Part shown: positions 15,684-24,175 of the stretch, piece by piece | Layout: every line of letters starts with the position of its first letter | Position numbering within the stretch: position 1 is the stretch's first letter | Source: Bacteroidota bacterium | Lineage (GTDB): Bacteria; Bacteroidota; Bacteroidia; Bacteroidales; F082 | NCBI GenBank assembly: GCA_018816765.1 | Contig: JAHIUX010000010.1 | Coordinates: forward strand, 1-62,489 | DNA: 62,489 nt | Direction: 5' to 3' | Translations under genes and position numbers: made by a program | Notes under the pieces: generated by a model | The model's database searches: none | What the model was told of the DNA's origin: nothing | Seen by the model: only the letters and a program-made list of their open reading frames with translations

Positions 15684-16795
15684 CAGCTGTTCAGTTTCGA
15701 AGGTCCGCCGCCAACCTCATCGTCAATCCACTGCCCGTCGGCGCAATACTGCAGCAGCTGTTCACTGATAAAGGCTTTCACAGCCTCCTGGTGAGCAGCA
15801 GGATAGAGCAGGTGGATGTTTGGTCCTGCATCGAGGGTGAAGCAAAGCGGAATGCCACGCTCTTGCCTGAATGCCCTGATGTGGGTGATGGCAGCCAGTG
15901 TTGCGGGCTGCATCAGGATAAAGGAAGGCTGGCTTGTCATCATGAGCGCATGCAGCTGCAGGGCTTCACTTTCTGTTACTGCAATAAACTGATCCATGTC
16001 AGCATGCAGGAGCGCATCCTTTAACAGCCTGATGTTTGTTTCAGCATTTTGATAGCGTGCAGCTGCAAAAGGGTTGTTTTCCATGAGCTGATGACCTGCC
16101 CTGCTGGAAACAGATTTCGTCCCGGCATGGATGATCAGGATGCTGTCGCGGAAGGTTGTAAACACCTCGTTCATATGATGTTCCATTGGAAAGGCAACAT
16201 ATTGGCTGCTTCCAGGAATGGCTTCTGTCGCTCCCCACACACTTGCAAAAGGAAAAACTGACCGGGAAGCACTCCCTGATCCGAGTCTTGCCAGAAATGA
16301 CGCCTTGGTGCGGAATTCATCATCGCTAAGGGGATTTCCGGAAAGCGCAGATTCAATATCCAACAGACCCATTACCAGTGCACTCATTGAGGAGGCAGAT
16401 GAGGCGATGCCGGATGAATGCGGAAAGGTATTATGGCTGCTGATGTCAAGGTGAATTTTCGGAAGCCAGGGCAGATAAGGCAACAATTGATTCAGGTAGT
16501 TAGCTGTTTTTTGTGCAAAAAGCGGCTGGGGTTTGCCTTCAAAGGCAAATGTAAAACCAGGTTCATCCCCATCCTTCGGGCGATAGCCGATGCGGGTAGC
16601 CGTATGGGCCTGTTTCAGTGTGAAGCTGATGGAGGGGTTGTTGGGCAGTTGCACGCCATGCTTGCCCCAATATTTTACAAGCGCGATGTTTGATGGGCTT
16701 TGCCAGGCTACTTCACCGTGGCAATCCCCTGGAATGTCTGGCGATAACGCGGTATCGCGATAATAGGCTTCGTTTTTTTCCGTTATATGCATCAC
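15683..16795 (-). CDS. mvaD: Diphosphomevalonate decarboxylase
   Basis: 370 residues. Converts mevalonate 5-diphosphate to isopentenyl diphosphate with ATP, the last step of the mevalonate pathway. Diagnostic blocks are SPSNIALVKYWGKH with PNNPSISFTL near residues 32-58, the nucleotide loop FPHSSGIASSASSMSALV near 125-142, and SGSASRSVFP with the downstream FTLDAGPNIHLLYP that carries the catalytic Asp. It overlaps the gene upstream by 4 nt (ATGA) and the one downstream by 1 nt, so the three are translated together. Confidence 0.95.
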   Translation of the reverse strand: MMHITEKNEAYYRDTALSPDIPGDCHGEVAWQSPSNIALVKYWGKHGVQLPNNPSISFTLKQAHTATRIGYRPKDGDEPGFTFAFEGKPQPLFAQKTANYLNQLLPYLPWLPKIHLDISSHNTFPHSSGIASSASSMSALVMGLLDIESALSGNPLSDDEFRTKASFLARLGSGSASRSVFPFASVWGATEAIPGSSQYVAFPMEHHMNEVFTTFRDSILIIHAGTKSVSSRAGHQLMENNPFAAARYQNAETNIRLLKDALLHADMDQFIAVTESEALQLHALMMTSQPSFILMQPATLAAITHIRAFRQERGIPLCFTLDAGPNIHLLYPAAHQEAVKAFISEQLLQYCADGQWIDDEVGGGPSKLNS

Positions 16796-17727
16796 TGTCT
16801 CACCAGTTGAGTGTATGAAAATAGGATATTCAGTCCCTGCTGTTCGAAATATTCCCGAACATAGGCAGGTTCAGCCGGGCTCATTGCCAGCATAAAATCG
16901 CCACCCCAGGCTCCGAGTGATTTCAGCTGTCCATCGAAACCGGCATACATTGTTTTTACAGCTGGTTCCAGCAGCAGGGCCGACACAATTTCCTCATGCT
17001 GATTCATCAAGGCACAAAACCGTTCAAACGAAGTGGTGCTGGCGGCTTTGGCAGTGATGTTGCTCACTTCCTCGACCACGTGCTTCAGATCAGTGTTTCC
17101 GTGTATGGCATTAAAGTCGGTCACGCTGTTGGCCGACTGCTGCTTCCGGCCGCGATAGACAAAGTGCAACTTATCGGCAAAAGGAGGATTGAAGTTTGCC
17201 TTTCGCACATCCGGACGGAGGTTGTGCAGCTTATAAAAGACCGGAGTAACGGCATTTGCACAGGCGATGTCGTAGCCGGAACCACCGATAGACAGGTTGA
17301 GCAAAGAAAAGGGATTCACCCCTGCCCACTGTGCAATGTTGGCGATGAGTGTGGAGCTTGAACCAAAACCCCATTCCGGTTCAAAATCAAGCCGGGTGCT
17401 GACCTGAAGGGATGTTTTGCCCTCAAACAGCTCAGGTTTCATCTGTTGCAGGGTGAGGAGGATTATTTGCAGTTTTGCGGCTTTTTGCTGATCGCTGGTA
17501 TGCAGCACATTCAGGTATGGCAGGTCAAAATCAACCTCGAACCACAAACGCCCGGGGGCATAAGCTTTCCAGCAAAGCACCGGCGATGAGGTGATATCAG
17601 TGGAATTTATTTCGAGTGTTTGTCCCATTACCAGGGGAACGGCCAGGGCATCAGCTCCCCTGAGAACAAGGTACTCGCCTGTTATCAGCAATTTGCCATT
17701 GGAGCGGTAAACCTGCTTTTCACCCAC
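16792..17727 (-). CDS. GYDIA-type GHMP kinase (possible phosphomevalonate kinase)
   Basis: A 311-residue GHMP-superfamily kinase. It has the N-terminal SNGKLLITGEYLVLRGADALAVPL block, the ATP loop WGFGSSSTLIANIAQW and the motif GGSGYDIACANA, which names the GYDIA family. It sits between HMG-CoA reductase (2 nt after its stop) and mvaD (4-nt overlap). The pathway needs two kinases and this operon holds exactly two GHMP kinases besides mvaD, so phosphomevalonate kinase is the natural inference. I know of no experimental proof for this family, and the roles of this protein and the mvk-like protein could be exchanged. Confidence 0.88.
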   Translation of the reverse strand: MGEKQVYRSNGKLLITGEYLVLRGADALAVPLVMGQTLEINSTDITSSPVLCWKAYAPGRLWFEVDFDLPYLNVLHTSDQQKAAKLQIILLTLQQMKPELFEGKTSLQVSTRLDFEPEWGFGSSSTLIANIAQWAGVNPFSLLNLSIGGSGYDIACANAVTPVFYKLHNLRPDVRKANFNPPFADKLHFVYRGRKQQSANSVTDFNAIHGNTDLKHVVEEVSNITAKAASTTSFERFCALMNQHEEIVSALLLEPAVKTMYAGFDGQLKSLGAWGGDFMLAMSPAEPAYVREYFEQQGLNILFSYTQLVRQ

Positions 17728-17729
17728 AT

Positions 17730-19058
17730 TTATTTTCTTAAAGAAGCAATATACTGACCTACGCTGGCAAACGAAACCTTTTGATCCTTAAAATGTTCAA
17801 CAGCTGCATTTTTCTCTGATTCATTTGCCTTGAAATGATTGAGGATATTAAACAGGTGCATTTTCATATGCCCGGCCTGTATCCCTTTTGTTGTCAGCGA
17901 TTTCACTGCAGAGAAATTATTGGCCAGGCCCATGGTACTGGCAATCATCATTAGTTCAGATGCGGTTGGGTTTCCCAGCAATTCGAGCGATTGTTTGGCC
18001 AGCGGATGCAGGCTGGTAAGGCCTCCCACGGTACCGAGTGCCAAAGGCACTTCGAGGATAAACCTGAACATTCCCCCTTCAATTTCGACCCGTGAAAGGC
18101 TCCTGTATTGGCCATCGCGTGCGGCATAGGTGTGACCGGCTGCTTCGATGGCCCTGAAGTCGTTTCCGGTTGCGATGGCTACCGAATCGATGCCGTTGTA
18201 AATGCCTTTGTTATGTGTTGCGGCCCGATACACATCTACTTCGGCGATGCGCACTGCTGTTTCAAATTTTCGGGCAAAGGCATCCCCGCTTAACTTTTCG
18301 TCCACATTATCCAACTGGCTCAGGGGGCATTCCACCCATGTCCTGACAACGCATTCCGGTGTGAAATTCGACAAAATGGCCATGATGATGTCGCATTGCC
18401 GGTGGGCAACACTCAACTGGGTTTGCTCCGACAAAAACACCTTCAGTGTCTGGCCAAACTCTTCGAGCACAGAATTGATAAAATTGGCTCCCATCGAGTC
18501 TTTGGTTTCAAAGGTCACCAGCAATTGGTAGTAATTTTCAATTTTATCGGTCAGGTCGATGAGTTTTATTTCGAGTATACCTCCACCCCTTTTTTCCATA
18601 TTGGCAGTGATGGGCTTTGCAGCCTCGCGCAGCATCCTGTCGAGGGCAGGCATCAGGTCAAACAGCAGGGTTGCCGGTCCGGCCCAGTTAAAATGCACCT
18701 GTCCGACCTTTTTCGTGCTCAATACCAGCGACTTAAACCCACCGCGCTCACTCCAGAATTTTGCTGCTGCCGAAGCCGCAGCAACCACTGAGCTTTCTTC
18801 GATAACCATCGGTATCAGGTAGTTGCGGCCATTAATGATGACATTTGGCGCAATGCCATAAGGGATGATAAAATTCGTGATGGTGTTTTCGCTGAACTCA
18901 TCGAAGAGCTTTTGCTGGGATTCATCGTGATGCCAGAAACTCTTGAGCAGTTCAATGACTTCGCCCGGATTTTCGAAATATTCGGCAACAAGCTTCAGCT
19001 TGTCTTCCTTAAGCAGTTTCGAAAAGCCTTTGATGATAATGTCTCTTTTTCTTCTCAT
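17730..19058 (-). CDS. mvaA: Hydroxymethylglutaryl-CoA reductase, class II type
   Basis: A 442-residue reductase that makes mevalonate from HMG-CoA with NAD(P)H. Diagnostic stretches are ENTITNFIIPYGIAPNVIING and PMVIEESSVVAAASAAAKFW (the ENVIG-like and substrate Glu regions), DSMGANFINSVLE (nucleotide-binding, matching DAMGAN), THNKGIYNGIDSVAIATGND (catalytic Lys and Asp) and EVPLALGTVGGLTSLHP. The length agrees with the class II bacterial type. It opens the mevalonate operon; HMG-CoA synthase and isopentenyl diphosphate isomerase are not in the window. A 15-bp palindrome lies 8 nt upstream of its start. Confidence 0.95.
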   Translation of the reverse strand: MRRKRDIIIKGFSKLLKEDKLKLVAEYFENPGEVIELLKSFWHHDESQQKLFDEFSENTITNFIIPYGIAPNVIINGRNYLIPMVIEESSVVAAASAAAKFWSERGGFKSLVLSTKKVGQVHFNWAGPATLLFDLMPALDRMLREAAKPITANMEKRGGGILEIKLIDLTDKIENYYQLLVTFETKDSMGANFINSVLEEFGQTLKVFLSEQTQLSVAHRQCDIIMAILSNFTPECVVRTWVECPLSQLDNVDEKLSGDAFARKFETAVRIAEVDVYRAATHNKGIYNGIDSVAIATGNDFRAIEAAGHTYAARDGQYRSLSRVEIEGGMFRFILEVPLALGTVGGLTSLHPLAKQSLELLGNPTASELMMIASTMGLANNFSAVKSLTTKGIQAGHMKMHLFNILNHFKANESEKNAAVEHFKDQKVSFASVGQYIASLRK

Positions 19059-19066
19059 TTGTGATG

Positions 19067-19081
19067 GTTAGGCGTCCTAAC
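19067..19081. promoter_or_regulatory. Palindrome upstream of the mevalonate operon
   Basis: GTTAGGCGTCCTAAC: a perfect 6-bp inverted repeat around CGT, 8 nt before the HMG-CoA reductase start codon. It could be an operator or an RNA hairpin close to the ribosome-binding region. No clear promoter is visible; CAAAGTAA at 19103-19110 is a partial -7 on the minus strand. Confidence 0.4.
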
Positions 19082-19147
19082 ATGAGGGTTTTACCAATAA
19101 AACAAAGTAAAGCAATAAAAGTTTTGCCTTGACGATTTTAGCAGCAA

Positions 19148-19693
19148 TTACCAAACATCTTCTTTTTTTTCAGGCCCCGGTTTCATCTTTTCTTTCAGGT
19201 TAGCGCTCCAGGCATCCACATAATCAGCAATTTGATTCAGGTAGTCGTCCCAGTGAGGATCATAGGATGGATCGGACTTATCGAGCCAGCGCTCAATTTC
19301 GAAGCGGGAAGCCGTCTTGAGCAGCAAGTCACTGATGGTGTACCGATAGCGTTCATCGCGCACTTCGATGGTAAATTCATAATACACAAAGGCAACATCC
19401 TGTTTGAGGCCATCGGGTCCGGTCTGGGTGATTTTAATGGTGTGCTTGCCAATAATTTTACCGGTAGCCTTATCCCTGACGCTGGTTACCCTGACCGGGT
19501 CTTTGTAGTAATCATTCAACCAATAGATGCTGCGGTTGAAGAGTTCATTTTTTGATCCTGGCTCATCGATAACTTCCTGAAACTTGATTTTGCTGGTTTC
19601 AGTATCAACCGGAATTCGTTCCATCTGGGCAAAAAGTCCGGCAGACCAGGACACCGAAATAAACACCAACAATAAAAATGGCTTTGTGTTCAT
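19148..19693 (-). CDS. Secreted DUF4468-domain protein
   Basis: 181 residues with a signal peptide (MNTKPFLLLVFISVSWSAGLFAQ). The DUF4468 domain, with its TBP-like fold, covers about residues 35-145 and includes SKNELFNRSIYWLNDYY, ATGKIIGKHTIKI and YYEFTIEVRDERYRYTISDLLL. DUF4468 proteins are common in Bacteroidota and their function is unknown. The open frame runs to 19960, but the start is placed at 19693: the signal peptide begins there, a strong promoter lies at 19726-19757, and the longer reading would run through the groEL terminator. Confidence 0.9.
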   Translation of the reverse strand: MNTKPFLLLVFISVSWSAGLFAQMERIPVDTETSKIKFQEVIDEPGSKNELFNRSIYWLNDYYKDPVRVTSVRDKATGKIIGKHTIKITQTGPDGLKQDVAFVYYEFTIEVRDERYRYTISDLLLKTASRFEIERWLDKSDPSYDPHWDDYLNQIADYVDAWSANLKEKMKPGPEKKEDVW

Positions 19694-19725
19694 GTTTATC
19701 AGCTTATTGATTCGTCCCTGAAAAG

Positions 19726-19757
19726 CAAAAATACACCAAAATTGTATTCCAATCAAA
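19726..19757 (-). promoter_or_regulatory. Promoter of the DUF4468 gene
   Basis: On the minus strand: TTTG (19757-19754), 20 nt, then TATTTTTG (19733-19726), a full match to the Bacteroidota consensus. It fixes the gene start at 19693. Confidence 0.75.
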
Positions 19758-19906
19758 GGCATGGGCCTTGGCAGGGGATTTATTTTGTAAACGCAGACCT
19801 GTCTGGTTTTGGTGTGTTCACCATTAAAAATTGCGGAATCGCCGTGTTCGCGGTCGTTTTTCCGCCTGTGCTGAATGTGGTTTTTGCCTGTGTGAAGGGT
19901 GCCTTC

Positions 19907-19940
19907 AAAAAAAAACCACCTTCGGTAAGGAAGGTGGTTT
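19907..19940 (-). terminator. Intrinsic terminator of groES-groEL
   Basis: AAACCACCTT (19913-19922) and AAGGTGGTTT (19931-19940) form a perfect 10-bp stem with an 8-nt loop. Read on the minus strand it is followed by nine uridines (19915-19907), beginning 23 nt after the groEL stop. Confidence 0.92.
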
Positions 19941-19963
19941 ATGTATTTGCACAAATGCAATGT

Positions 19964-21601
19964 TTACATCATACCTGGCATTCCGCCGCCCATTGGAGGC
20001 ATTTGTGGTGCAGGTGCATTCGGGTCTTTGTGTTCAACAAGCACACATTCTGTTGTGAGCAACATACCGGCAATTGAAGCTGCGTTTTCGAGGGCTACGC
20101 GGGCAACCTTTGTCGGGTCAATGACACCGGCATCGGTGAGGTTTTCATACACTTCGGTGCGGGCGTTGAAGCCGAAATCGCCTGTTCCTTCTTTCACACG
20201 GTTCACAACGACTGAACCTTCCATACCGGCATTTTCAACGATCTGGCGCAAGGGTTCTTCCAAGGCCCTCCTGATGATGGCAACACCTGTTGTTTCGTCT
20301 TCGTTGTCGCCTTTCAGATCCTTCAGGCTTTCAATTGCGCGGATAAAGGCGACACCACCACCAGGGATAATGCCTTCTTCGATGGCTGCTTTTGTAGCGG
20401 CGAGCGCGTCTTCGAAACGGTCTTTCTTTTCTTTCATTTCCATTTCGCTGGCAGCGCCAACATAAATAACTGCCACTCCACCAGCCAGTTTAGCCAAACG
20501 TTCCTGCAGTTTTTCCTTGTCGTAATCCGATGTGGAAGTTTCGATCTGCTTCTTAATCTGGGCAACGCGGCCATTGATGGTATCTTTCGATCCGCGGCCA
20601 CTGACGATGGTTGTGTTTTCCTTGTCGATGGTTACCTTGTCGGCCTCACCCAGCATATCGAGTGTAGCATCTTCGAGGCGGTATCCTTTTTCTTCGCTGA
20701 TGACAACACCACCGGTAAGGATAGCGATGTCTTCCAGCATTTCTTTTCTTCTGTCGCCGAAACCAGGAGCTTTCACAGCGGCAACCTTGAGTGATCCGCG
20801 CAGGCGGTTAACAACAAGGGTAGCCAGTGCTTCGCTTTCAACGTCCTCAGCAATGATGATGAGTGGTTTTCCGGTTTGCAGAGATTTTTCGAGAATCGGA
20901 AGCAGGTCCTTCATCACCGAGATCTTTTTATCGTAGATCAGGATAAAGGGATTTTCGTAAACGGCTTCCATTTTTTCAGCATTCGTTACAAAATAAGGGC
21001 TGATGTAACCCCTGTCGAACTGCATACCTTCAACAACATCCACATAGGTTTCGATGCCTTTTGCTTCTTCAACGGTGATCACGCCTTCCTGTTTCACCTT
21101 GGCCATTGCCTCAGCAATCAGGGTACCGATGGTCAGGTCGTTGTTTGCCGAAATGGCAGCTACCTGTTTAATTTTTTCGTTGCTGTCGCCAACCTTTGTT
21201 GTTTGCTGGTGCAGCGATTCGATGACCTTGGCAACGGCCTTGTCAATGCCCCTTTTGAGGTCCATCGGGTTTGCGCCGGCGGTAACGTTTTTCAGGCCAG
21301 TGGTGATGATTGCCTGTGCAAGCACGGTGGCTGTTGTGGTGCCATCACCGGCGATGTCGTTGGTTTTCGAAGCTACTTCTTTCACCATCTGAGCGCCCAT
21401 ATTTTCTACCGGGTCGGTGAGTTCCACTTCCTTTGCCACGGTCACACCGTCTTTGGTGATCTGTGGTCCGCCATAAGATTTTTCGATAATCACATTGCGG
21501 CCTTTGGGACCCAGGGTGATTTTAACTGCATTTGACAATGCATCAACGCCCCTTTTCAGGCCGTCTCTTGCTTCGAGGTTAAATAAGATATCCTTTGCCA
21601 T
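19964..21601 (-). CDS. groEL: 60-kDa chaperonin GroEL
   Basis: A 545-residue cytoplasmic chaperonin that folds proteins in a double ring with GroES and ATP. The start [19 protein letters not shown], the ATP loop [23 protein letters not shown], the apical-domain and GGGVAFIRA blocks, and the Met/Gly-rich tail ending GGGMPGMM are all present. The frame is open to 21658, but the conserved MAKD start is at 21601. It follows groES after 43 nt and ends at a strong terminator. Confidence 0.99.
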   Translation of the reverse strand: MAKDILFNLEARDGLKRGVDALSNAVKITLGPKGRNVIIEKSYGGPQITKDGVTVAKEVELTDPVENMGAQMVKEVASKTNDIAGDGTTTATVLAQAIITTGLKNVTAGANPMDLKRGIDKAVAKVIESLHQQTTKVGDSNEKIKQVAAISANNDLTIGTLIAEAMAKVKQEGVITVEEAKGIETYVDVVEGMQFDRGYISPYFVTNAEKMEAVYENPFILIYDKKISVMKDLLPILEKSLQTGKPLIIIAEDVESEALATLVVNRLRGSLKVAAVKAPGFGDRRKEMLEDIAILTGGVVISEEKGYRLEDATLDMLGEADKVTIDKENTTIVSGRGSKDTINGRVAQIKKQIETSTSDYDKEKLQERLAKLAGGVAVIYVGAASEMEMKEKKDRFEDALAATKAAIEEGIIPGGGVAFIRAIESLKDLKGDNEDETTGVAIIRRALEEPLRQIVENAGMEGSVVVNRVKEGTGDFGFNARTEVYENLTDAGVIDPTKVARVALENAASIAGMLLTTECVLVEHKDPNAPAPQMPPMGGGMPGMM

Positions 21602-21644
21602 TGTATTAAATTTTAATTTGCTTATTGTTAATTGTTTACATTCA

Positions 21645-21923
21645 TCAGATAATTGCAATCACATCGGATTCGCGCATAATCAGGTAATTTTTGTTGTCGA
21701 TGGTGAATTCAGTGCCGGCATATTTTCCATACAACACATTGTCACCAACTTTCACCGTTACCGGATTGTCTTTTGTGCCTTCGCCTACAGCAACGATGGT
21801 GCCTCTTTGTGGTTTTTCCTTTGCGGTATCAGGAATGATGATGCCGCTGGCAGTCTTCTGCTCAGCAGCTGCGGGTTCTACAACTACCCGGTCAGCTAAT
21901 GGTTTGATGTTCAAATTTCCCAT
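21645..21923 (-). CDS. groES: 10-kDa co-chaperonin GroES
   Basis: 92 residues. The heptameric lid of GroEL. It has the usual start [17 protein letters not shown], the mobile loop [17 protein letters not shown] with the GIIIP contact motif, the roof-loop region, and the C-terminal [13 protein letters not shown]. It is the first gene of the groES-groEL operon. Confidence 0.98.
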   Translation of the reverse strand: MGNLNIKPLADRVVVEPAAAEQKTASGIIIPDTAKEKPQRGTIVAVGEGTKDNPVTVKVGDNVLYGKYAGTEFTIDNKNYLIMRESDVIAII

Positions 21924-22157
21924 ATGAATATGATAGTTTATTGGTTATTATTAATCGCAATTGAATTTCGACTGCTAGGCAGTTGTCACAATCTGTGCCA
22001 AACCTGTTTCCGTAGGATAAAAATCCCATCAAGACTCAGGATCAGGCAGATTACAAGGCAATACATTTCTATGTAATGTACTGATTAGGTGTATTCTATG
22101 ATGATGTTTGATTATATACACTTCCATTTGCAACATTGAAGGCCTGGCGGAAAGGGC
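21924..22157 (-). other. Upstream region of groES
   Basis: No CIRCE (HrcA operator) is visible. ACTGC/GCAGT at 21971-21983 forms a short hairpin in the likely leader. CAGGTTTG on the minus strand (22006-21999) is a partial -7 match with a poor -33, and TACAT/ATGTA sits near 22065-22080. I see no gene. Confidence 0.35.
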
Positions 22158-22193
22158 AAAAAAAAAGTGTCAGAATGAGTGACATTCTGACAC
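22158..22193 (-). terminator. Intrinsic terminator after secG
   Basis: GTGTCAGAATG (22167-22177) and CATTCTGACAC (22183-22193) form a perfect 11-bp stem with a 5-nt loop. On the minus strand nine uridines follow (22166-22158). It ends the sigma-54 activator/lptE/TPR/secG transcript. Confidence 0.92.
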
Positions 22194-22225
22194 GGTATGT
22201 CGTAGCACAATAAACGCTTTCGGTC

Positions 22226-22552
22226 CTATTCTTCGTCGCGGGTTGGCGGAGCCTGGAAATCAGAAGCAGGAATATTTTCCTCAATTTGCTTGCGCAATTC
22301 GGTATCGGCCTGGCCGGGAGCAGCGGTGTATTTTGGAATTGCCATGGTGGCAGTAAGGCTAAACACAAGCAGGGCAACTGCCAGGGTCCAGGTTGCTTTT
22401 TCCAGAAAATCGGCTGTTTGTCTCACGCCCATAAACTGGTTTGAGGCCGAGAAATTTGATGCCAGTCCGCCTCCTTTTGAGTTCTGTACAAGGACAATTA
22501 ATGTCATCAACACGCTGACAATGAGGATAAGAATTGAGATGAAAACGTACAT
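22226..22552 (-). CDS. secG: Preprotein translocase subunit SecG
   Basis: A 108-residue SecYEG subunit with the two membrane helices expected (about 2-22 and 52-74). The conserved VLVQNSKGGGLASNFSASNQFMGVRQTADFLEK loop between them is recognisable, split here only by the family's usual residues. The tail is short and acidic (TRDEE). The start MYVFISILIL is at 22552, one nucleotide after the stop of the upstream TPR gene (TAA-C-ATG), so translation is probably coupled. Confidence 0.95.
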   Translation of the reverse strand: MYVFISILILIVSVLMTLIVLVQNSKGGGLASNFSASNQFMGVRQTADFLEKATWTLAVALLVFSLTATMAIPKYTAAPGQADTELRKQIEENIPASDFQAPPTRDEE

Positions 22553-22553
22553 G

Positions 22554-23633
22554 TTATTCAGTTTTAATGTTTTTGCTCTTCTTTGTTTCTTCAATAAGGG
22601 CTGCAAAGTAACTACTTTTTTCCGGATATTTCAAGCTTAATTTTTCATAAACAACAATGGCTTTATCAAAATGTCCCTGGTTGATGTAAATGCGTGCGAG
22701 TGTCTCACTGACAATGTTTTCCTGATCGATCACACTCTGGTGAGCGAAGGTAACCGGATTGTAGAAATCGGCGCGCGGACGTGATATGCTTGGGTTGTTT
22801 TTAATGAACTGTTCAATCAGGTCGACTGCTGTTGCGGGGTTTGGCGTTTCGGCCGGTTTTCCTTGCTTTTCGCGTTCGATCTGCCTGATGCGTTCCTCCA
22901 CAATCCGTTTCAGTTCTTCAATTGATTTCCGGCCGGGTTCGTTTTTCTGGAGGTCTTCATCCCCTTCATCATCGGCGATATCGTCTTCCTGAATCACTTC
23001 CGTCCCAGGCTTTTGCTCCGGGCTTTCAGCTGAGGTTTCTGTTTCAGTCACCTCAGCCACAGGCTCGTCAACACCGCTTTCATCCATCGCTATTGGCTCA
23101 CCCTCAGGAGTCTGTAGCGTGGTTTCGGCCATGGCTTTTTCAGCTTCAACAGGCGCTTTTTCAGCATATTCAGTTATGTCGCCTTGTTCGGCTTCTGTTT
23201 CGGCAACACCTGCTTCAGCCCCCCTGGTTTCGTCAGCCTTCACTTCTGCATCAGCAACATTGGCTGTTTCCTGAGTTATTGTTTCCTCAACGGGCTGATC
23301 GGTTTGCTGGTCTGCATCGGGCGCAGCTTCCTGATCCTGTGTTTTCATTGCCTCCGGAACCCTGTATTCGTCGGGGAGTGATGCTTTCTCGCGCAGGTCG
23401 CCTGCTTTGGCGATGTGCAAACGGAGCAGGTTTCGGTCGGTGATGCAGCATGCAGCCAGCTTTAGCTGACTTTCATAAATGATGTGATTCTCCCTGAAGA
23501 GGTTCATGGCCAGCAACACCTGCAGGGTGCTGCAGTAGGGAAACTGACTGACAAGGTCCATTAACGGCATAATCGAATCCTTGCTCAGCAGCTCAGGCTC
23601 CTTTAAATGCTGTAAGAACTCCTGCTTGTTCAT
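22554..23633 (-). CDS. TPR-containing protein with acidic low-complexity middle
   Basis: 359 residues, no signal peptide. An N-terminal helical domain (about 1-95, including QFPYCSTLQVLLAMNLF) is followed by about 150 residues rich in Glu, Ala, Thr and Gln, probably disordered. A C-terminal part carries a TPR-like unit (ETLARIYINQGHFDKAIVVYEKLSLKYPEKSSYF). The order lptE, this gene, secG is one I associate with Bacteroidota genomes. Function is unknown; a scaffold role is possible. It starts 11 nt after lptE ends and is coupled to secG. Confidence 0.85.
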   Translation of the reverse strand: MNKQEFLQHLKEPELLSKDSIMPLMDLVSQFPYCSTLQVLLAMNLFRENHIIYESQLKLAACCITDRNLLRLHIAKAGDLREKASLPDEYRVPEAMKTQDQEAAPDADQQTDQPVEETITQETANVADAEVKADETRGAEAGVAETEAEQGDITEYAEKAPVEAEKAMAETTLQTPEGEPIAMDESGVDEPVAEVTETETSAESPEQKPGTEVIQEDDIADDEGDEDLQKNEPGRKSIEELKRIVEERIRQIEREKQGKPAETPNPATAVDLIEQFIKNNPSISRPRADFYNPVTFAHQSVIDQENIVSETLARIYINQGHFDKAIVVYEKLSLKYPEKSSYFAALIEETKKSKNIKTE

Positions 23634-23644
23634 CAGTGCGTGAT

Positions 23645-24166
23645 TTACCAGTTCACAACGGCTTTGTTAAACACATCGTCGACAAGGTTATCCACAATTT
23701 CGGTGATTAAACCATCTTTCACTGCATTCAGATCCTGGCTGCTCGGATAGTCCCTGTACTGTGTAAATTTTGTTTCAAAACCTTTTAACTCGTCAAATTT
23801 ATTGAAAAATCTGACATTCACGGTAATTGTTAAGCGATTCAATGCAGCTGTCTGGTCACTTTGTATGGCCACAGGGGTGGTTTTATAATCAGTAATCTCT
23901 CCTTCGAAGGCCAAATCGCCGTTTTGGGTGATCATCCGCAGGCTGGTTTGGTTGGTGAGTTTATCGCGCAGGGAGGTGGTAAAGGTGGTGCTCAGCAAGG
24001 GTTCAACAAGCATGGCATTGTTTTGAAAATACTGCACCGAAACCGTTTTGGCTTCGGGGGGTATGGAAGCCCCGGTGAATGAATACACACCACAACCCGA
24101 AATAACCAATGAAATAATTATGGCGGCTACAAGCCTGCAAAAGGTGTTGAAGGTTTTGTTTTTCAT
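23645..24166 (-). CDS. lptE: LptE-family LPS-assembly lipoprotein
   Basis: 173 residues matching the LptE/RlpB type (PF04390). The signal peptide ends in the lipobox ISGC with lipidated Cys25. The mature part follows the family pattern: GASIPPEAKTVSVQYFQNNA, then LRDKLTNQTSLRMITQNGDLAFEGEITDY, and a C-terminal helix. It plugs LptD at the outer membrane and helps place LPS in the outer leaflet. It begins 9 nt after the sigma-54 activator stop, in the same operon. Confidence 0.9.
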   Translation of the reverse strand: MKNKTFNTFCRLVAAIIISLVISGCGVYSFTGASIPPEAKTVSVQYFQNNAMLVEPLLSTTFTTSLRDKLTNQTSLRMITQNGDLAFEGEITDYKTTPVAIQSDQTAALNRLTITVNVRFFNKFDELKGFETKFTQYRDYPSSQDLNAVKDGLITEIVDNLVDDVFNKAVVNW

Positions 24167-24175
24167 GCCATCAGC

